The position numbers were made by a program, and so were the translations under genes. Shown one piece after another: positions 37,190 through 47,240 of a DNA stretch of 64,000 bases; positions within the stretch are counted from its first letter, which is position 1, and each line of letters opens with the position of its first letter. The notes under the pieces were generated by a model. That model was not told the DNA's origin and did not search any database. It was given only the letters and a program-made list of their open reading frames with translations. The stretch is from DASXAI01 sp963798445 (GTDB lineage Bacteria > Actinomycetota > Acidimicrobiia > Acidimicrobiales > Ilumatobacteraceae). The stretch lies in contig CAWCTH010000003.1 of the NCBI GenBank assembly GCA_963798445.1, positions 1,302,001-1,366,000 of the forward strand, read 5' to 3'.

Positions 37190-37576
37190 TCACACGGAAC
37201 ATTGGGATCGGCGATCCCACGCCCACCGCGGACCGGTGGTCAATACGCCACGAGTTGGCCCCGGAGGTCTCCACCGATCTTGCGGTTCAGACGTTGACGT
37301 GTCGAGCGCGATGCCTCGCTCGTCGGGAGGCGAGCTCGACAGCCACCGCAGACGCAGCTCGCTGCGTCCGCCGGCGCCGAGGAGGTCGAACTCGATCGTG
37401 TCGTCCGCGCTGACCGGCCAGAACGATGACCAGACGACTCGTCGGTCTTGGATCGAGTCGACAACGACGGGCCGGATCTCACCGGGGTGGAGTTCGATCC
37501 ACGACGTATCCATCAGCACGGTGAACAGCAGCGACGGAGACGTGCCCGCGAACTGGTGCGTTCGATCAGCCAGCAC
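37190..37576 (-). CDS. hypothetical protein, possibly SRPBCC-like
   Basis: This frame of 128 codons (GTG 37576) has good codon bias in its first 85 residues. The pattern TSWIELHPGEIRPVVVDSIQ, RVVWSSFWPVSADDTIEFDL and ELRLRWLSSSPPDERGI resembles SRPBCC/START-type small proteins, with an alternating strand layout and a final helix lacking. The tail looks non-coding, so the gene could be truncated. It lies in a degenerate stretch of the element. Confidence in the function is low. Confidence 0.4.
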   Translation of the reverse strand: MLADRTHQFAGTSPSLLFTVLMDTSWIELHPGEIRPVVVDSIQDRRVVWSSFWPVSADDTIEFDLLGAGGRSELRLRWLSSSPPDERGIALDTSTSEPQDRWRPPGPTRGVLTTGPRWAWDRRSQCSV

Positions 37577-38226
37577 CGGTCCCGACTGGGCCTACGTCGT
37601 GGCCGCCGGAGCCCACGATCGTGTCGTTGCTCCAGCCGTCGCCGGGATCCTCCTGCTACGGGCTCGTGACCGCAGTCGTCGTCGCGGGCGTCGGAAGCTC
37701 TCGTGACCACCGTGCCGTACGCCCTGACCGCGATGACCGGCGCCGGCGCCGCTGTCTCACTCATCTCGCGGTTCGGGGCTCAGAAGCGTTGACAAAACAC
37801 CGCCGCCGTCTCGACCACGCACGCAGCGACAGCGGAGCCAGTCGAAGAGCGACGCAGCTTTCGATGCGGCGTCGGCGTAGCGCCCTCGACCCGGAGGGTC
37901 CTGCTCATCTTGCATCCGTCCTTCCCCGGTTCACCCGGCGGGGTGGCTGGGCCACTCGCTGGTCTCGGCGCCATCTACATCGCGATGTGCGCCGCCGTCT
38001 GCCTGCTCGTAGCGATCGCCGCTCGCCGGGTGCTCGCTGTCGTGGCTTCAGCTCGACCACCCGCGTCGCGGTGCCGCGATGGTTGTTGGCGTCGATTGTC
38101 CGTGCTCGTCGAGCAGCTCGCCACGGCGGCACACCCGTGAGTCGCCTCGGCCGCCGCCGTCCAGAGCCGACGGACGTGCGCGACGTCGCCGGCCCTACCC
38201 GAGAGGGCTTGACACACGACCGAACG
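37577..38226. other. no recognisable gene
   Basis: Roughly 650 bases of the element before the TetR gene. Short open frames exist on both strands, but I find no family resemblance and no repeat. Confidence 0.4.
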
Positions 38227-38260
38227 TGAATCATGATTCAGTAATGAATCGTGCTTCATT
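38227..38260. promoter_or_regulatory. paired TetR-type operator candidates
   Basis: A perfect 14-bp palindrome TGAATCATGATTCA (38227-38240) is followed by a degenerate copy, AATGAATCGTGCTTCATT (38243-38260). Their centres are 18 bp apart. They lie 10 to 43 bp upstream of the TetR start at 38270, the classic autoregulatory position. The AT-rich patch stands out from the GC-rich surroundings. Confidence 0.75.
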
Positions 38261-38269
38261 CGCCGGCGG

Positions 38270-38944
38270 GTGGACGTGACTGAGGTTGCCACCGCCGCTC
38301 GTCGGAGCGCACGGGTCGCGGCGCGTCAGGCTGAAGCGCGCCAGCGCATCCTGCGCGCCGCCCGGCTGGTGCTCAGCGAGCAGGGCTTCGTCGCGGCGCA
38401 GGTCGCCGTGGTGGCGTCGATCGCCGACGTGGCGACGGGGTCGATCTACCGGCACTTCCCGTCCAAGGTGTCGCTGTTCACGGAGCTGCTGCGCGAGGTG
38501 TGCCAACGTGAGCTCGACGTCGTCAACGCGGTGCTCGCCGAACAGGACCGCAGTGTCGTGGACCGCATCGGCAGCGCCGTCGCGACGTTTGTCGACCGAG
38601 CGCTGCGCGGCGGTGGGCTGTCGTACTCCGTGATCGTCGAGCCGATGGACCCCGACATCGACCGGGTCCGCCTCGACGCTCGCGCCGGCCTTGCCGCCGC
38701 ATTCGCCGACGCGATCGACACCGGGATCGCCACCGGCGAGCTCGGTCCGCAAAACGCACGAGTCCGCGGCGCGGCGATCGTCGGCGCGTTCCTCGAAGGC
38801 GTCGTCGCGCCGCTCGAGCAGCTACCCGTGCCCGTCGAAGATCGCGCAGGGATCGCCGCTGAGATCGCTGCGTTCTGCCAAGCCGCAGTCACCGGGCCGA
38901 ACAGCACCGCTCACGTCGACGTGGCCGGTCCCTTCGCCAACTGA
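38270..38944 (+). CDS. TetR-family transcriptional regulator
   Basis: This protein of about 224 residues starts at GTG 38270 or 38276. The N-terminal HTH is standard: QRILRAARLVLSEQGFVAAQ, VASIADVATGSIYRHFPSKV. The C-terminal ligand-binding region is helical. It lies directly upstream of an acyl-CoA dehydrogenase and just downstream of a paired palindrome. It most likely represses its own transcript and the dehydrogenase in response to an acyl-CoA or related ligand. Confidence 0.92.
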   Translation: MDVTEVATAARRSARVAARQAEARQRILRAARLVLSEQGFVAAQVAVVASIADVATGSIYRHFPSKVSLFTELLREVCQRELDVVNAVLAEQDRSVVDRIGSAVATFVDRALRGGGLSYSVIVEPMDPDIDRVRLDARAGLAAAFADAIDTGIATGELGPQNARVRGAAIVGAFLEGVVAPLEQLPVPVEDRAGIAAEIAAFCQAAVTGPNSTAHVDVAGPFAN

Positions 38945-38974
38945 CTCATCCGCACCTATGCCAGGAGAAGCCCG

Positions 38975-40642
38975 ATGACCCTCACGCATCCCACCGCCAC
39001 CGACCGCGCAGTCGACGACTTCACCCGTCAGCGACCGATTCCCGACAACCTGGTCCCTGACCTCAACGACGTCAACGCGTTCGACACCGACAAGATCGCC
39101 TCCGACGTCATCGCTCGGAACGCCCCGTGGGCCCGGGCGCGGGTTAGCGCCCTCGGCGACAGGGTTTGGGACCCGCTGATCCTCAAAGCGGCCCGCGACG
39201 CCCAACGGCACCTCCCCGAGCTGCGCACCCTCGACCGGGTCGGCAACGAGCTCTACTCCGTCGACTTCCACCCCGCCTACCACCAGCTGATGGAACTCGG
39301 CTTCGGCTCCGCGGTCCATTCGCTGGCCTGGACCGCCGACGAACCCGGCGGCCACTCGGCCCGCGCCGTGCTGTCCTACTTGTGGAACCAGATCGACGGG
39401 TCAACGGCGTGCCCGCTCGGCATGGCCTACGCCTCGATCCCGATCCTGCGCAGCCAACCCGAGCTCGCACCGTGGGCGCACGCCGTCATGGCCGAGGGCT
39501 ATGACTCCGCCGACGTCCCCATCGACCGCAAGCGAGCCGCCACGATCGGCTACTTCATGACCGAGAAGCAGGGGGGATCCGACCTGCGCGCCAATGTCAC
39601 CGTCGCCCGGCCCGTCAGCCGACGCGGACCCGGCGAGACCTACCTCCTCAACGGTCACAAGTGGTTCGCGTCAGCGCCGATGTCGGACGCCTACCTCACC
39701 GTCGCCCAGACCGCTGGCGGCGTGTCCTGCCTTCTCGTCCCCCGCCGCCGGCCGGACGGGAGCCTCAACGGCATCAAGATCAATCGGCTCAAGGACAAGC
39801 TCGGCAACAAGGCCAACGCCTCGTCCGAGATCGAGTACCACGACGCCCACGCCTACCTCGTCGGCGAAGAGGGCCGCGGCGTTCGCACGATCCTGTCGTC
39901 AGCGGAGTACACGCGCTTGGACTTCGCCATCGGCTCGGCTGGCCTGATGCGCGCCGCCCTGTCGCAAGCCCTGCAGTACAACGACTGCCGACATGCCTTC
40001 GGTGCGCCGCTGTCGCAGTTGCCGATCCAAGCGCCGGTGCTCGCCGACCTCGCCCTCGAGTGGGCCGGAGCCGCCCATCTCGCGTTCCGGGTCGCTCGCG
40101 CAGAAGACAACCACGGCGACGTCGTCGAGACGCTCGTTAGCCGGCTCCTCACCCCCGTCGCCAAGTTCTGGAACTGCCGCCGAGTCGCCGGCGTCGTCGA
40201 AGAGGTCATCCAGTCGATCGGGGGCAACGCCTACATCGAAGAGCACCCCTGCCCCCGCTACTACCGGGAAGCACCCCTCAACGCGATCTGGGAAGGCACG
40301 TCCAACATGATGGTGATCGACGTCGGCCGAGTCCTGTCCCGCGAGCCCAAAGCGATCGAGCCGATTCTGGACGAAGTCCGCGCCGTCGCCGCCGACTACG
40401 ACCTCGTCGCAACGGCGCTCGCGGAGATCGAACAGCTCATCAACACACCCGAGCACACCACCCGCTACCTCGTCACCCGCATCGCCCTGACCGTGCAAGC
40501 CGCCCTGCTCGCCGAGCACGCCCCCAACGCCGTCGCCGACGCCTTCATCGCTACGCGACTCGGCGCCGGCTGGGGTCCCGGCTACGGCACCTTGCGCAAC
40601 GTCGAGGTCGAACCCATCATCGACTACGCCCGCCTCGGCTGA
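38975..40642 (+). CDS. AidB-like acyl-CoA dehydrogenase family protein
   Basis: This 555-residue flavoprotein starts at ATG 38975 after AGGAGAAG. It carries acyl-CoA dehydrogenase signatures: GYFMTEKQGGSDLRANVTVA, the FAD/substrate loop NGHKWFASAPMSDAYLTVAQ, and IQSIGGNAYIEEHPCPRYYR near the adenine-binding helix. The N-terminal extension (about 130 residues) and total length fit the AidB branch (540-560 residues) rather than short-chain enzymes of about 380. AidB is linked to alkylation stress and has isovaleryl-CoA dehydrogenase activity. It is cargo of the integrative element with its own TetR. Confidence 0.88.
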   Translation: MTLTHPTATDRAVDDFTRQRPIPDNLVPDLNDVNAFDTDKIASDVIARNAPWARARVSALGDRVWDPLILKAARDAQRHLPELRTLDRVGNELYSVDFHPAYHQLMELGFGSAVHSLAWTADEPGGHSARAVLSYLWNQIDGSTACPLGMAYASIPILRSQPELAPWAHAVMAEGYDSADVPIDRKRAATIGYFMTEKQGGSDLRANVTVARPVSRRGPGETYLLNGHKWFASAPMSDAYLTVAQTAGGVSCLLVPRRRPDGSLNGIKINRLKDKLGNKANASSEIEYHDAHAYLVGEEGRGVRTILSSAEYTRLDFAIGSAGLMRAALSQALQYNDCRHAFGAPLSQLPIQAPVLADLALEWAGAAHLAFRVARAEDNHGDVVETLVSRLLTPVAKFWNCRRVAGVVEEVIQSIGGNAYIEEHPCPRYYREAPLNAIWEGTSNMMVIDVGRVLSREPKAIEPILDEVRAVAADYDLVATALAEIEQLINTPEHTTRYLVTRIALTVQAALLAEHAPNAVADAFIATRLGAGWGPGYGTLRNVEVEPIIDYARLG

Positions 40643-40768
40643 GCCCGCCACACGAACGAGACTTCAGCCCAATTCTCGCTTGTCAGAGCCATCACCTCGA
40701 GATTGAAGGGGACTGTCGGAATTTCGGTGTAACTGATCCCGGATATTCGGCTTGGTCGAGTTTAGCAG

Positions 40769-41010
40769 TTATTGCTGGTTGGGGAATATGCGGCCTTCGA
40801 ACATGAGGGCGAAGGCGTTGAGTGCTGGCTTCCAGCGCACCGCCCAGCGTTGTCTGCCGCGCCCAGTGGGGTCCAGGGATCGGATCACGCGGTAGAGGCA
40901 TTTGAGCGCGGCTTGCTCGTTGGGGAAGTGCCCGCGGGCCCTGACGGCCCGTCGGAAGCGGGCGTTGAGCGAGACGCAGCGTTCTTCCGCACCGATCACC
41001 GCGAACAGAT
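40769..41010 (-). pseudogene. IS256-type transposase C-terminal fragment
   Basis: The minus strand reads NARFRRAVRARGHFPNEQAA and GRQRWAVRWKPALNAFALMF, the conserved C-terminal end of IS256/mutator transposases. Only about the last 75 residues survive; the catalytic DDE part is absent. The stop is followed by no clear terminal repeat. The fragment directly abuts the 3' end of a truncated membrane-protein gene, indicating insertion and deletion. Confidence 0.8.
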
Positions 41011-41036
41011 CGACTACAACACCGCGCACCACACGT

Positions 41037-41366
41037 TCAGTTATACGAAGCAACTACCTGCTGGAAAATCGCCAATTGCTGATCGTGGAGCTCGCGCCTT
41101 CGATCACGATCGGCCAGACTCTCCCTCTGAGTGTCGGCGCGGTCCTGTTCGAGGTACCGCCACGCTGAGGCGACGGCCCCACCTACAACAACAACCGCTA
41201 GGACTTGGACCCCGGCCTTCGCTACCTCGAACCAGAGTTCATCGCGACGGCCGGTGAAAGTGGCCCCTATCGCAACTGCAGCGAGACCGAGTACGCCAGC
41301 GACCACAACTGCGGCGAGGAGCACTCGCCGTGGGGACCACTGTCGGAGGTGCCTCGGGCTCAACAT
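41037..41366 (-). pseudogene. membrane protein truncated by IS256 remnant
   Basis: From ATG 41366 there are 109 codons: two hydrophobic segments (VLLAAVVVAGVLGLAAVAIG, AGVQVLAVVVVGGAVASAWR) followed by a charged helix (DRADTQRESLADRDRRRELH). It ends at FQQVVASYN just where the transposase fragment begins. Similar actinobacterial proteins continue past this V-x-x-Y-N motif for tens of residues. I conclude that it was cut by the insertion. The function is unknown. Confidence 0.55.
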
Positions 41367-42120
41367 GATCCCGATAGTTCAGCAGGCCGCGCTGGTCTAC
41401 GTGATCGCGGCACGCTCGCGCTGCCCTGGCGACGCCACGCATCCGCTCCGCGACAGCGCCGTCGGCCGGACGACCTCCGGCGACGACATATTGCCGATGG
41501 CGCCAGCTCGAGGTATGAAGTCCGGAACGCGGAGCGTCTCTCTGCACGCCGCCGGCGGGACGTCCAGTAGCCGGCGTTGGTGGTGATCCTGCGAGCCGCT
41601 GCGGAGTGCACGATTGGGGACTTCTCCCGCTGTGCGGAAGAACGCATCATCGAAGCTGGGGCGATCAGGTGTGGGCATGGGCCACGGTGCGGTCGCGGTG
41701 CTTGCGATCGCGCTGCCGGCGTGTGGCGCCCGACGTGGGCCCCCCGCTCGCGGCTGCAAGCACTCACCGAGTCGCCTGCTCGTAGCCGTCGGCTCGGTAC
41801 TGCGCCCCGGCGCCACGATCCGCTCTGGTCGCCGGCGGCCCGGCCTGTCCCGTACCATTCAGCGAGTCGCCGATTTGGCGCGTCCCCAAGGTGCCGTTCC
41901 GTGGCGCTCCCACGAAATTGGTGGCCCCGCCGAGACAACACTCTACGTGGCCTACTGGGCGGTCATCGGCAGCCTCGACGACCCCGGGGGTGATGTCCTC
42001 GGATCGCTGAACGGTCGTTCACGGATGGTTGGTGTGTTTCGCGTTCGTGGCTACCTGTCGGTCAGGCACACGCTTGCCGCTGACGGCCCGGCCGGCCACC
42101 TGTGAAGGTCTTCCTCGGCG
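41367..42120. other. no recognisable gene
   Basis: This 754-base gap between the truncated membrane gene and the relaxase has long open frames on both strands but no domain resemblance. It may be decayed cargo. Confidence 0.4.
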
Positions 42121-45100
42121 TCAGCGGCCGAAGCCGATGTCGGGGCCGGCGGTTCGCGTCGGGTAGTGGTCGTTGTGGGTCGGGGCTCGCATCGCGGGTT
42201 GGATGGGCACGTCGCCGATGTCGTCGCGGAGGGCACGGGCGAGTTGTTGCTCCCGGCCTCGCCGGTGGGTGAGCAGCGAGGCGATGGTGTGGAGGGTGTT
42301 GGTGGGGAGGTCGTGGCCGTCTGCCCAGTGTTTCCAGATGGTGAGGGCCTTGAGGTGACGTTGGTGCTCACCGATGGATGGCTGCAGGCTGTCGAGGCGG
42401 TCGAGGGTGTGGCAGATGTCGAGCTGTTGGTCCGCGGCTCGATGGTCTGCGACGGCTTGGGTGTATCGCTCGACGGCTGGTTGGCTGTGCTGGCGGGTGT
42501 GTTCGAGGTGGGCGTCCGCCAGATCGAGCCGACCCTGACAGCGCTGCAGCTCGAGACGCAGCGAGCGTCGTTGCCGCCAGGGTGCAGTCTCGAGTTGTCG
42601 GCTCAGGTCGTTGCGGCGACGCGGGCGTTGTCGACAGTTGCTTCGGCGTGGTGGAGCGCTGCCCGCTGGTGGTACGTGTCGGCTGCCACGGCGGCGAGGA
42701 TGACGTCGGCGTGTGCGGCGTTGCCGGTTGCTCGTTCGGACCGTGCCAGGCGCTGGGTGTCGCGTGCCCGGGTCTCGTCGAGGCTGCGTTTCGCGTCGGC
42801 GAGCGCGGATGGGAACCAGTCGGGGATCGCGCACCGGGCCGCAGGGCTGCCGTGGCTCGCGTGTTGGATCGTTTGGGCGAGGGTGCGTCGTTGGGTGGTG
42901 GCGGGGATGTCGGCGCGGTCGCTGTGGAGGATGGTCTCGAGAACATCGCGTGCTTCGGCGATGTCGTTGCTGTCGGTGATGACGCACAGCAGTGTTCTCG
43001 TCGCGGCCGCGGGTCGCGGCGACGTACAGACCGCGACGTGTCGTCGCCGCCGAGGCGAGGGCGATGGCGGTGTCGACGGTGTCGGATTGCCAGCCGTGCT
43101 CGGTGGCCGCGTAGCCGAGGCGGACGTGGTCGCGAACGTAGTCGGCGGGCAGGATGACGTTGCCGTGTCCGCCGTGGTGGGCCACGGTCAGCCGCTCCGT
43201 CGATGTTGATGGCGGTGACGGTCCAGGTGTCGCGGTTGCGGACCGGTTCACCTGTGTTGGTGACGAGCCGGCGGTCGTTGCGGCGGGTTGCGATGACGTC
43301 ACCGACGTAGGCGGACTCGCCGCCGGCGACAAGTGTCGTCGACGGCCGTATCGAGGTGTCCGGCGTCGCGGCGGGCGGCCTGGATGGCGTGGTTGATCGG
43401 GTTGACGTGGTCGTTGGTCGAGGCGACCACGGCGATGCTGCGACCGCTGTCGTTGTGGATCGATCCAGGTGGTGGCGAGCCGGTGCGAGGTGGTCGTCGA
43501 GGGTGCCGGCGATGATCCTGTCGTGCGCCTGGTAGGCGTCGAGGGCGCGTGGGTCGCCCGCGTCGTAGTTGCAGGGACGCGGCGGCTTCCCAGGAGTGGG
43601 TGAAGCGGTGGAGGTGTTCGAGCTGCTCGACGCGACCGTTGGCGCACAGCTCGCCGAGCAGGCCGCCCCGGCCGACGCCCTGCAGTTGGCGCGGGTCACC
43701 GACCAGCGCCAGCCGCCACTGCTGGCGGTCGGCGAGCGACACGAGTTGGTGCAACGCCGGGGTGGAGAGCATCCCGGCCTCGTCGATCACCAGCGTCGCC
43801 CCAACCGGCAGTCGGTAACGCGGCAGGGTGGTCGGTCGGTGCGCTGCCACTCGTGGAGCAACTTGGCGACCGTGTCCGCCACGATGCCGGTGTCGCGTTC
43901 GACGGTACGTGCTGCCTTCGCGGTCGGCGCAACTGCGAACACGACCCGACCTTGGTCGTGGAGATCGTTGGCGGCGGCGGCGAGCATGCGGGTCTTGCCG
44001 GCCCCGGCCGGACCGACGATCAACACCAGCCCGTCGTGGCCGGCGACGGCCGCGGCGGCGTCGGCCTGCAACGGGTCGAGACCAGTCGCGATCGATCGTC
44101 GTTGACGGTGCGGGCGGGTCGGCTTGTGCGGCCATCGCCCAGATCAGGATCGCCTCCTCTCGGGCCAGGACTGGTTCGGACGTGAACCGTGGTGCGGTCG
44201 GTTCGATCCACACCGATCGGCCGTCCGACCCGCGCCGCGTCGTTGCGCTGGGCGGGTCGAGATCGACGAGTCGCCCGACCACCTGGTCGGTGGCCTGTTC
44301 GAGAGTGGCCGCCCACCGGCGTCCCGGGTGTTGGGACACGGGCCGTTGCTGATCGCAGATCGCCTGCAACACATCGGCGCGGGTCCACGACGAACGCTGC
44401 GACGACAACGTCTCGATCACATCCGACGACCCGCACCACGACCGACGGAACCGTGTGGGTGGCGGCCTCGGTCGATGCCGTCTCGAGCAGGTCGGCGGTC
44501 CAACCGACGCTGGCAGCCTCCGAGTCGCCAGCGGGTCGACGAGATCGGTGGCGCCGTGTCCGGACTTTCGGGACCGGGTGTCCGCTGACGCCTCCCGGGT
44601 CATCGCCGCCCGTTCCCACCGCGACGGCTCGCGACCCTCGCGGGTGCGGAAGTCGTCGATCTTGTCGGCGAGGGCGTGGTCGATGGTGGCGGTTCGTTTC
44701 GAGAACACCGCCAACAGCTCGTCGGGGACACCGGCGATCTCGGCCTGTCCGTTGACGATCGGTCGCCAGCCGACCCCGAACCGATGCGACAGCTCAGCAC
44801 GCAGTACGGACTGATAGAGGCCGCCGATCAGCGCGTTGGTGGCGTTTGAGGTAGCGGGCATCGAACGCCAACCACCGCCCATCCGCTGTTTGGACCTTGG
44901 CGGAGATGACCGCGTGGGTGTGGATCTGCGGATCGTCGGCACGCGACGTCGTCTGGCGGAACGTGGCCATCGTCAACCCCTGACTATCGGGATGCAGCCG
45001 GCGGCCGTTGGAGCGGATCCGGGTCGTCGAGCCGAACCGCTCCAGATGTTGCAACGCGGCGGTGACGGCGACGTCGTGGGCCTCCAACAGCCCCTCGTCG

Positions 45101-45444
45101 CCGGTGAGCGCCCACCACGTCGACAACGACTTCGGTGCCGAGAACGTCGCGTCGAACCCCGACACCGCCTTCACCACCCGACCGTCGACGGTCACCCGAT
45201 CAAGCAGCTCGCGGCCGAGCAGCGACCCAGAAACCGGGTCACGGCCCGACAACAACGCCTCCAAGCTGTCGACATCGACCGGCCCGTGGAGCCCGAGGCC
45301 GATTGCCTGGCATCCCGACCACAGGCCCGGCACCTCGCCGGGCGCCTTCGTCAGATAGGCCGCGTAGTAGTCCGCGGTCGCTCCAGCCGACGATGCGTGC
45401 AGGGTCGTCACACGCAACACGGCCGCGCCCCACGCTCTGCCCAT
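42121..45444 (-). pseudogene. MobF-type relaxase/helicase, multiply frameshifted
   Basis: This is a TraI/TrwC-like relaxase broken by several indels. The N-terminal relaxase domain is good: VSGFDATFSAPKSLSTWWAL and the metal-binding DPQIHTHAVISAKVQT. From about 44850 the frame changes to give NALIGGLYQSVLRAELSHRF. The helicase part follows in other frames: VGPAGAGKTRMLAAAANDLH (Walker A), GATLVIDEAGMLSTPALHQL (Walker B), LALVGDPRQLQGVGRGGLLG, and near the end VYVAATRGRDENTAV-like LYVAATRGRDENT. GTG 45420 is an alternative start. It would have nicked DNA at an oriT for transfer. At least four frame changes make it non-functional as written. Confidence 0.82.
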
Positions 45445-45507
45445 TCGCGGGCACTTGTCTGACTCTCATCAATACGCACGATCCCGGACTTCAACGACAT
45501 GCCGGCT

Positions 45508-45930
45508 TCAGCCTTCGATCTCGAGAACGAGCTGAACGAGATCGACAGCGGACGGGCGCACGACGAACGAAGGCTCCACGATGACCGACTGCACAACCTC
45601 GACGCAGACCGCGACGGGCTCATCGACGCTGATTCCGCAAGGGAGGAGCAGCCGGTAGCTGCCGGCAGCGAAGACACCCGCGGTGCGTGACTGCCGCGCG
45701 GTGATCAGACCGGCACGACGAAGCCGCGACAACGCACGCGCCACGGTGTCCTTCGCCAACCCGGTCCGCGCAGCCAACGCGCGGACCGACGTGGTCGCCT
45801 CGCACCAGCCAGCGTCGTCGTTCGACGCGAGGAGCAGTTCCTCGAGCACCACCCAGGCGGTCGCACCCAACCGGCGGCGAATCTCCGATGAGGCCGCGTC
45901 GAGTAGGAGACGCCGGCCGTCACTCGGCAT
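45508..45930 (-). CDS. winged-helix/HTH regulator
   Basis: This 140-residue protein starts at ATG 45930, overlapping the excisionase-like gene by 11 bases. The N-terminal part is a winged helix: LGATAWVVLEELLLASNDDA, TSVRALAARTGLAKDTVARA, LSRLRRAGLITARQS. This resembles GntR/MarR-type or plasmid replication-control HTHs. The C-terminal 45 residues are hydrophobic-acidic and unassigned. Its place between an excisionase-like gene and the relaxase suggests control of transfer functions. Confidence 0.7.
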   Translation of the reverse strand: MPSDGRRLLLDAASSEIRRRLGATAWVVLEELLLASNDDAGWCEATTSVRALAARTGLAKDTVARALSRLRRAGLITARQSRTAGVFAAGSYRLLLPCGISVDEPVAVCVEVVQSVIVEPSFVVRPSAVDLVQLVLEIEG

Positions 45931-46204
45931 CTGGCACCGCCGTCGTCGAGGTATCCGAGGTCGGCACGTCGGCGTCGCACAGACGTACCACGCGTCCCGT
46001 CGCGATCAGCTCGAGCAGCGCCCACCGAGGCACACGCAAACACGCCCCGATGCGGATCACGGGCATCCCCGCCGTGCCGCCAGTAGCAAGATATTCCCTG
46101 GCGAGCTGATAGCCGAGCGAACGTCCGACCCGCATCAGATCCGCTGATTCCTCAACGGTCAACACCAGCGATGCAAGCTTGGCAACCGGTTCAGTCGTGT
46201 CCAC
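45920..46204 (-). CDS. excisionase-like MerR/helix-turn-helix protein
   Basis: This 94-residue protein starts at GTG 46204. The pattern TVEESADLMRVGRSLGYQLA, REYLATGG and VIRIGACLRVPRWALLEL is the helix-turn-helix with wing of the excisionase (Xis)/HTH_17 family, which bends DNA and steers integrase direction. It would act with the integrase at 47649-48803, although they are separated by transposase debris. 67 bp upstream is a row of 10-bp tandem repeats that could be its binding site. Confidence 0.75.
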   Translation of the reverse strand: MDTTEPVAKLASLVLTVEESADLMRVGRSLGYQLAREYLATGGTAGMPVIRIGACLRVPRWALLELIATGRVVRLCDADVPTSDTSTTAVPDAE

Positions 46205-46270
46205 TCGCCCGACTTACACCGCTGTCATTCCGGTGACAACCCCTCCTATCGTCGCCCGCCCGGACCGTTT

Positions 46271-46320
46271 GATACGCAGGGATACACAGGGATACGCAGG
46301 CGTACGCAGAGAGACTCAGG
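46271..46320. repeat. five 10-bp tandem repeats upstream of the excisionase-like gene
   Basis: Five consecutive 10-base units, consensus GATACGCAGG: units 1 and 3 identical, unit 2 with one change, units 4 and 5 more diverged. A 10-bp period places all on one DNA face, as for excisionase, iteron or oriT-type sites. Confidence 0.75.
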
Positions 46321-46519
46321 GAGCATTTTCGTGGTGACCAACGTCACAGCATTGATTCCGTACCGAAGACTGGGACACGGCTCGACTCTGCATTGGGCAG
46401 TGGACGTCCGCTTGAGGGAGCGCGCGTCTCCGCGTAGTCGGGGTGTATAGCAGCGGCGTCGCCAGCCGGGGTCTACCGCCCGGAACGGCTACGCGGTCGT
46501 CGGTCAGCGAGGAGCGAGA

Positions 46520-46885
46520 CGGTTGCCCGTGGACTTGGGCTCCGAGGTGGTCGGCCGCGGCGCGGTCGGCGGAGCGGCGGCGGCTGGAGTAGTGGTGCAA
46601 CATGGTTTGGACGGTGTGTCCCTGGCGGTCGCTGACGGCGGATGGGTTGAAGCCGGCGTCCATCAGTTTCCGTGCTCGTCCACTTCCGCACCGCCAGGAT
46701 CGTCGCGTCGAAGTCGCCGGCATCGATGCCGAGCTTGGCTCTCAGCACCCGCATCCGGCGGGTCATGAACTCCGGTCGCATCGGAAGCAGGCAGGCAGGG
46801 TCGAGGCTGAACACGAACGCGTTCGCGGCCACCGTCGTGCCGCACAGTCGGGCGCGATGGTCCATGTCGGCGAGGTGTGCGTGTC
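46520..46885 (-). pseudogene. fragment of another tyrosine integrase
   Basis: The minus strand reads, across two frames, NAFVFSLDPACLLPMRPEFM, MTRRMRVLRAKLGIDAGDFD, ATILAVRKWTST and then KLMDAGFNPSAVSDRQGHTV, MLHHYSSRRRSADRAAADHL. This is the C-terminal catalytic region of an actinobacterial integrase (GH and Y residues) missing its N-terminus and catalytic Arg. The frame breaks near 46690. It differs from the intact integrase, so it is a relic of another element. Confidence 0.7.
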
Positions 46886-46949
46886 CCGTGTCACGGTTTC
46901 CGAGACAGGCCAAAGTTGGGCCTGACTTCAAGGAGTACCGATGGCACGA

Positions 46950-47240
46950 CCCCTCCGTCGAGAGCGGCCGAGGACAAGGTCCGCATTGTGCTCGCCGTGT
47001 TGTGCGGTGAGGTGACGATCGCCGAGGCAGCCCGACGCGAGGGCGTCTCGCAGACCTCGATCGCGAATTGGCGTGATCCGTTCCTCGACGGTGGCGGCCA
47101 GGCCGTCGCCGCCGGCGGGCCGACCAAGCCGACGAGTCGAGAACATCAGCTGGCCGCCGAGCGCGAGCAGCTCGCCGCCGCCTTGGGTGAAGCACACACA
47201 TGGAGCTTCGTCTGTGGCGAAGAGAGGCGGCGCTGTCGGG
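46950..47240 (+). pseudogene. transposase N-terminal fragment (IS3-type OrfA-like)
   Basis: The plus frame reads AEDKVRIVLAVLCGEVTIAE, AARREGVSQTSIANWRDPFL and AAEREQLAAALGEAHTW, a transposase helix-turn-helix with the trailing coiled coil of IS3-type OrfA. It then leaves frame near 47210. No start codon or terminal repeats are convincing. It lies between the integrase fragment and the intact integrase. Confidence 0.65.

Noticed and set aside
42166..43209. 347-codon plus-strand frame
   Set aside because: It is antisense to helicase motifs of the relaxase and has no domain resemblance.
46271..46320. CRISPR array
   Set aside because: The repeats are 10 bp, contiguous and lack spacers; no cas gene is in the window.
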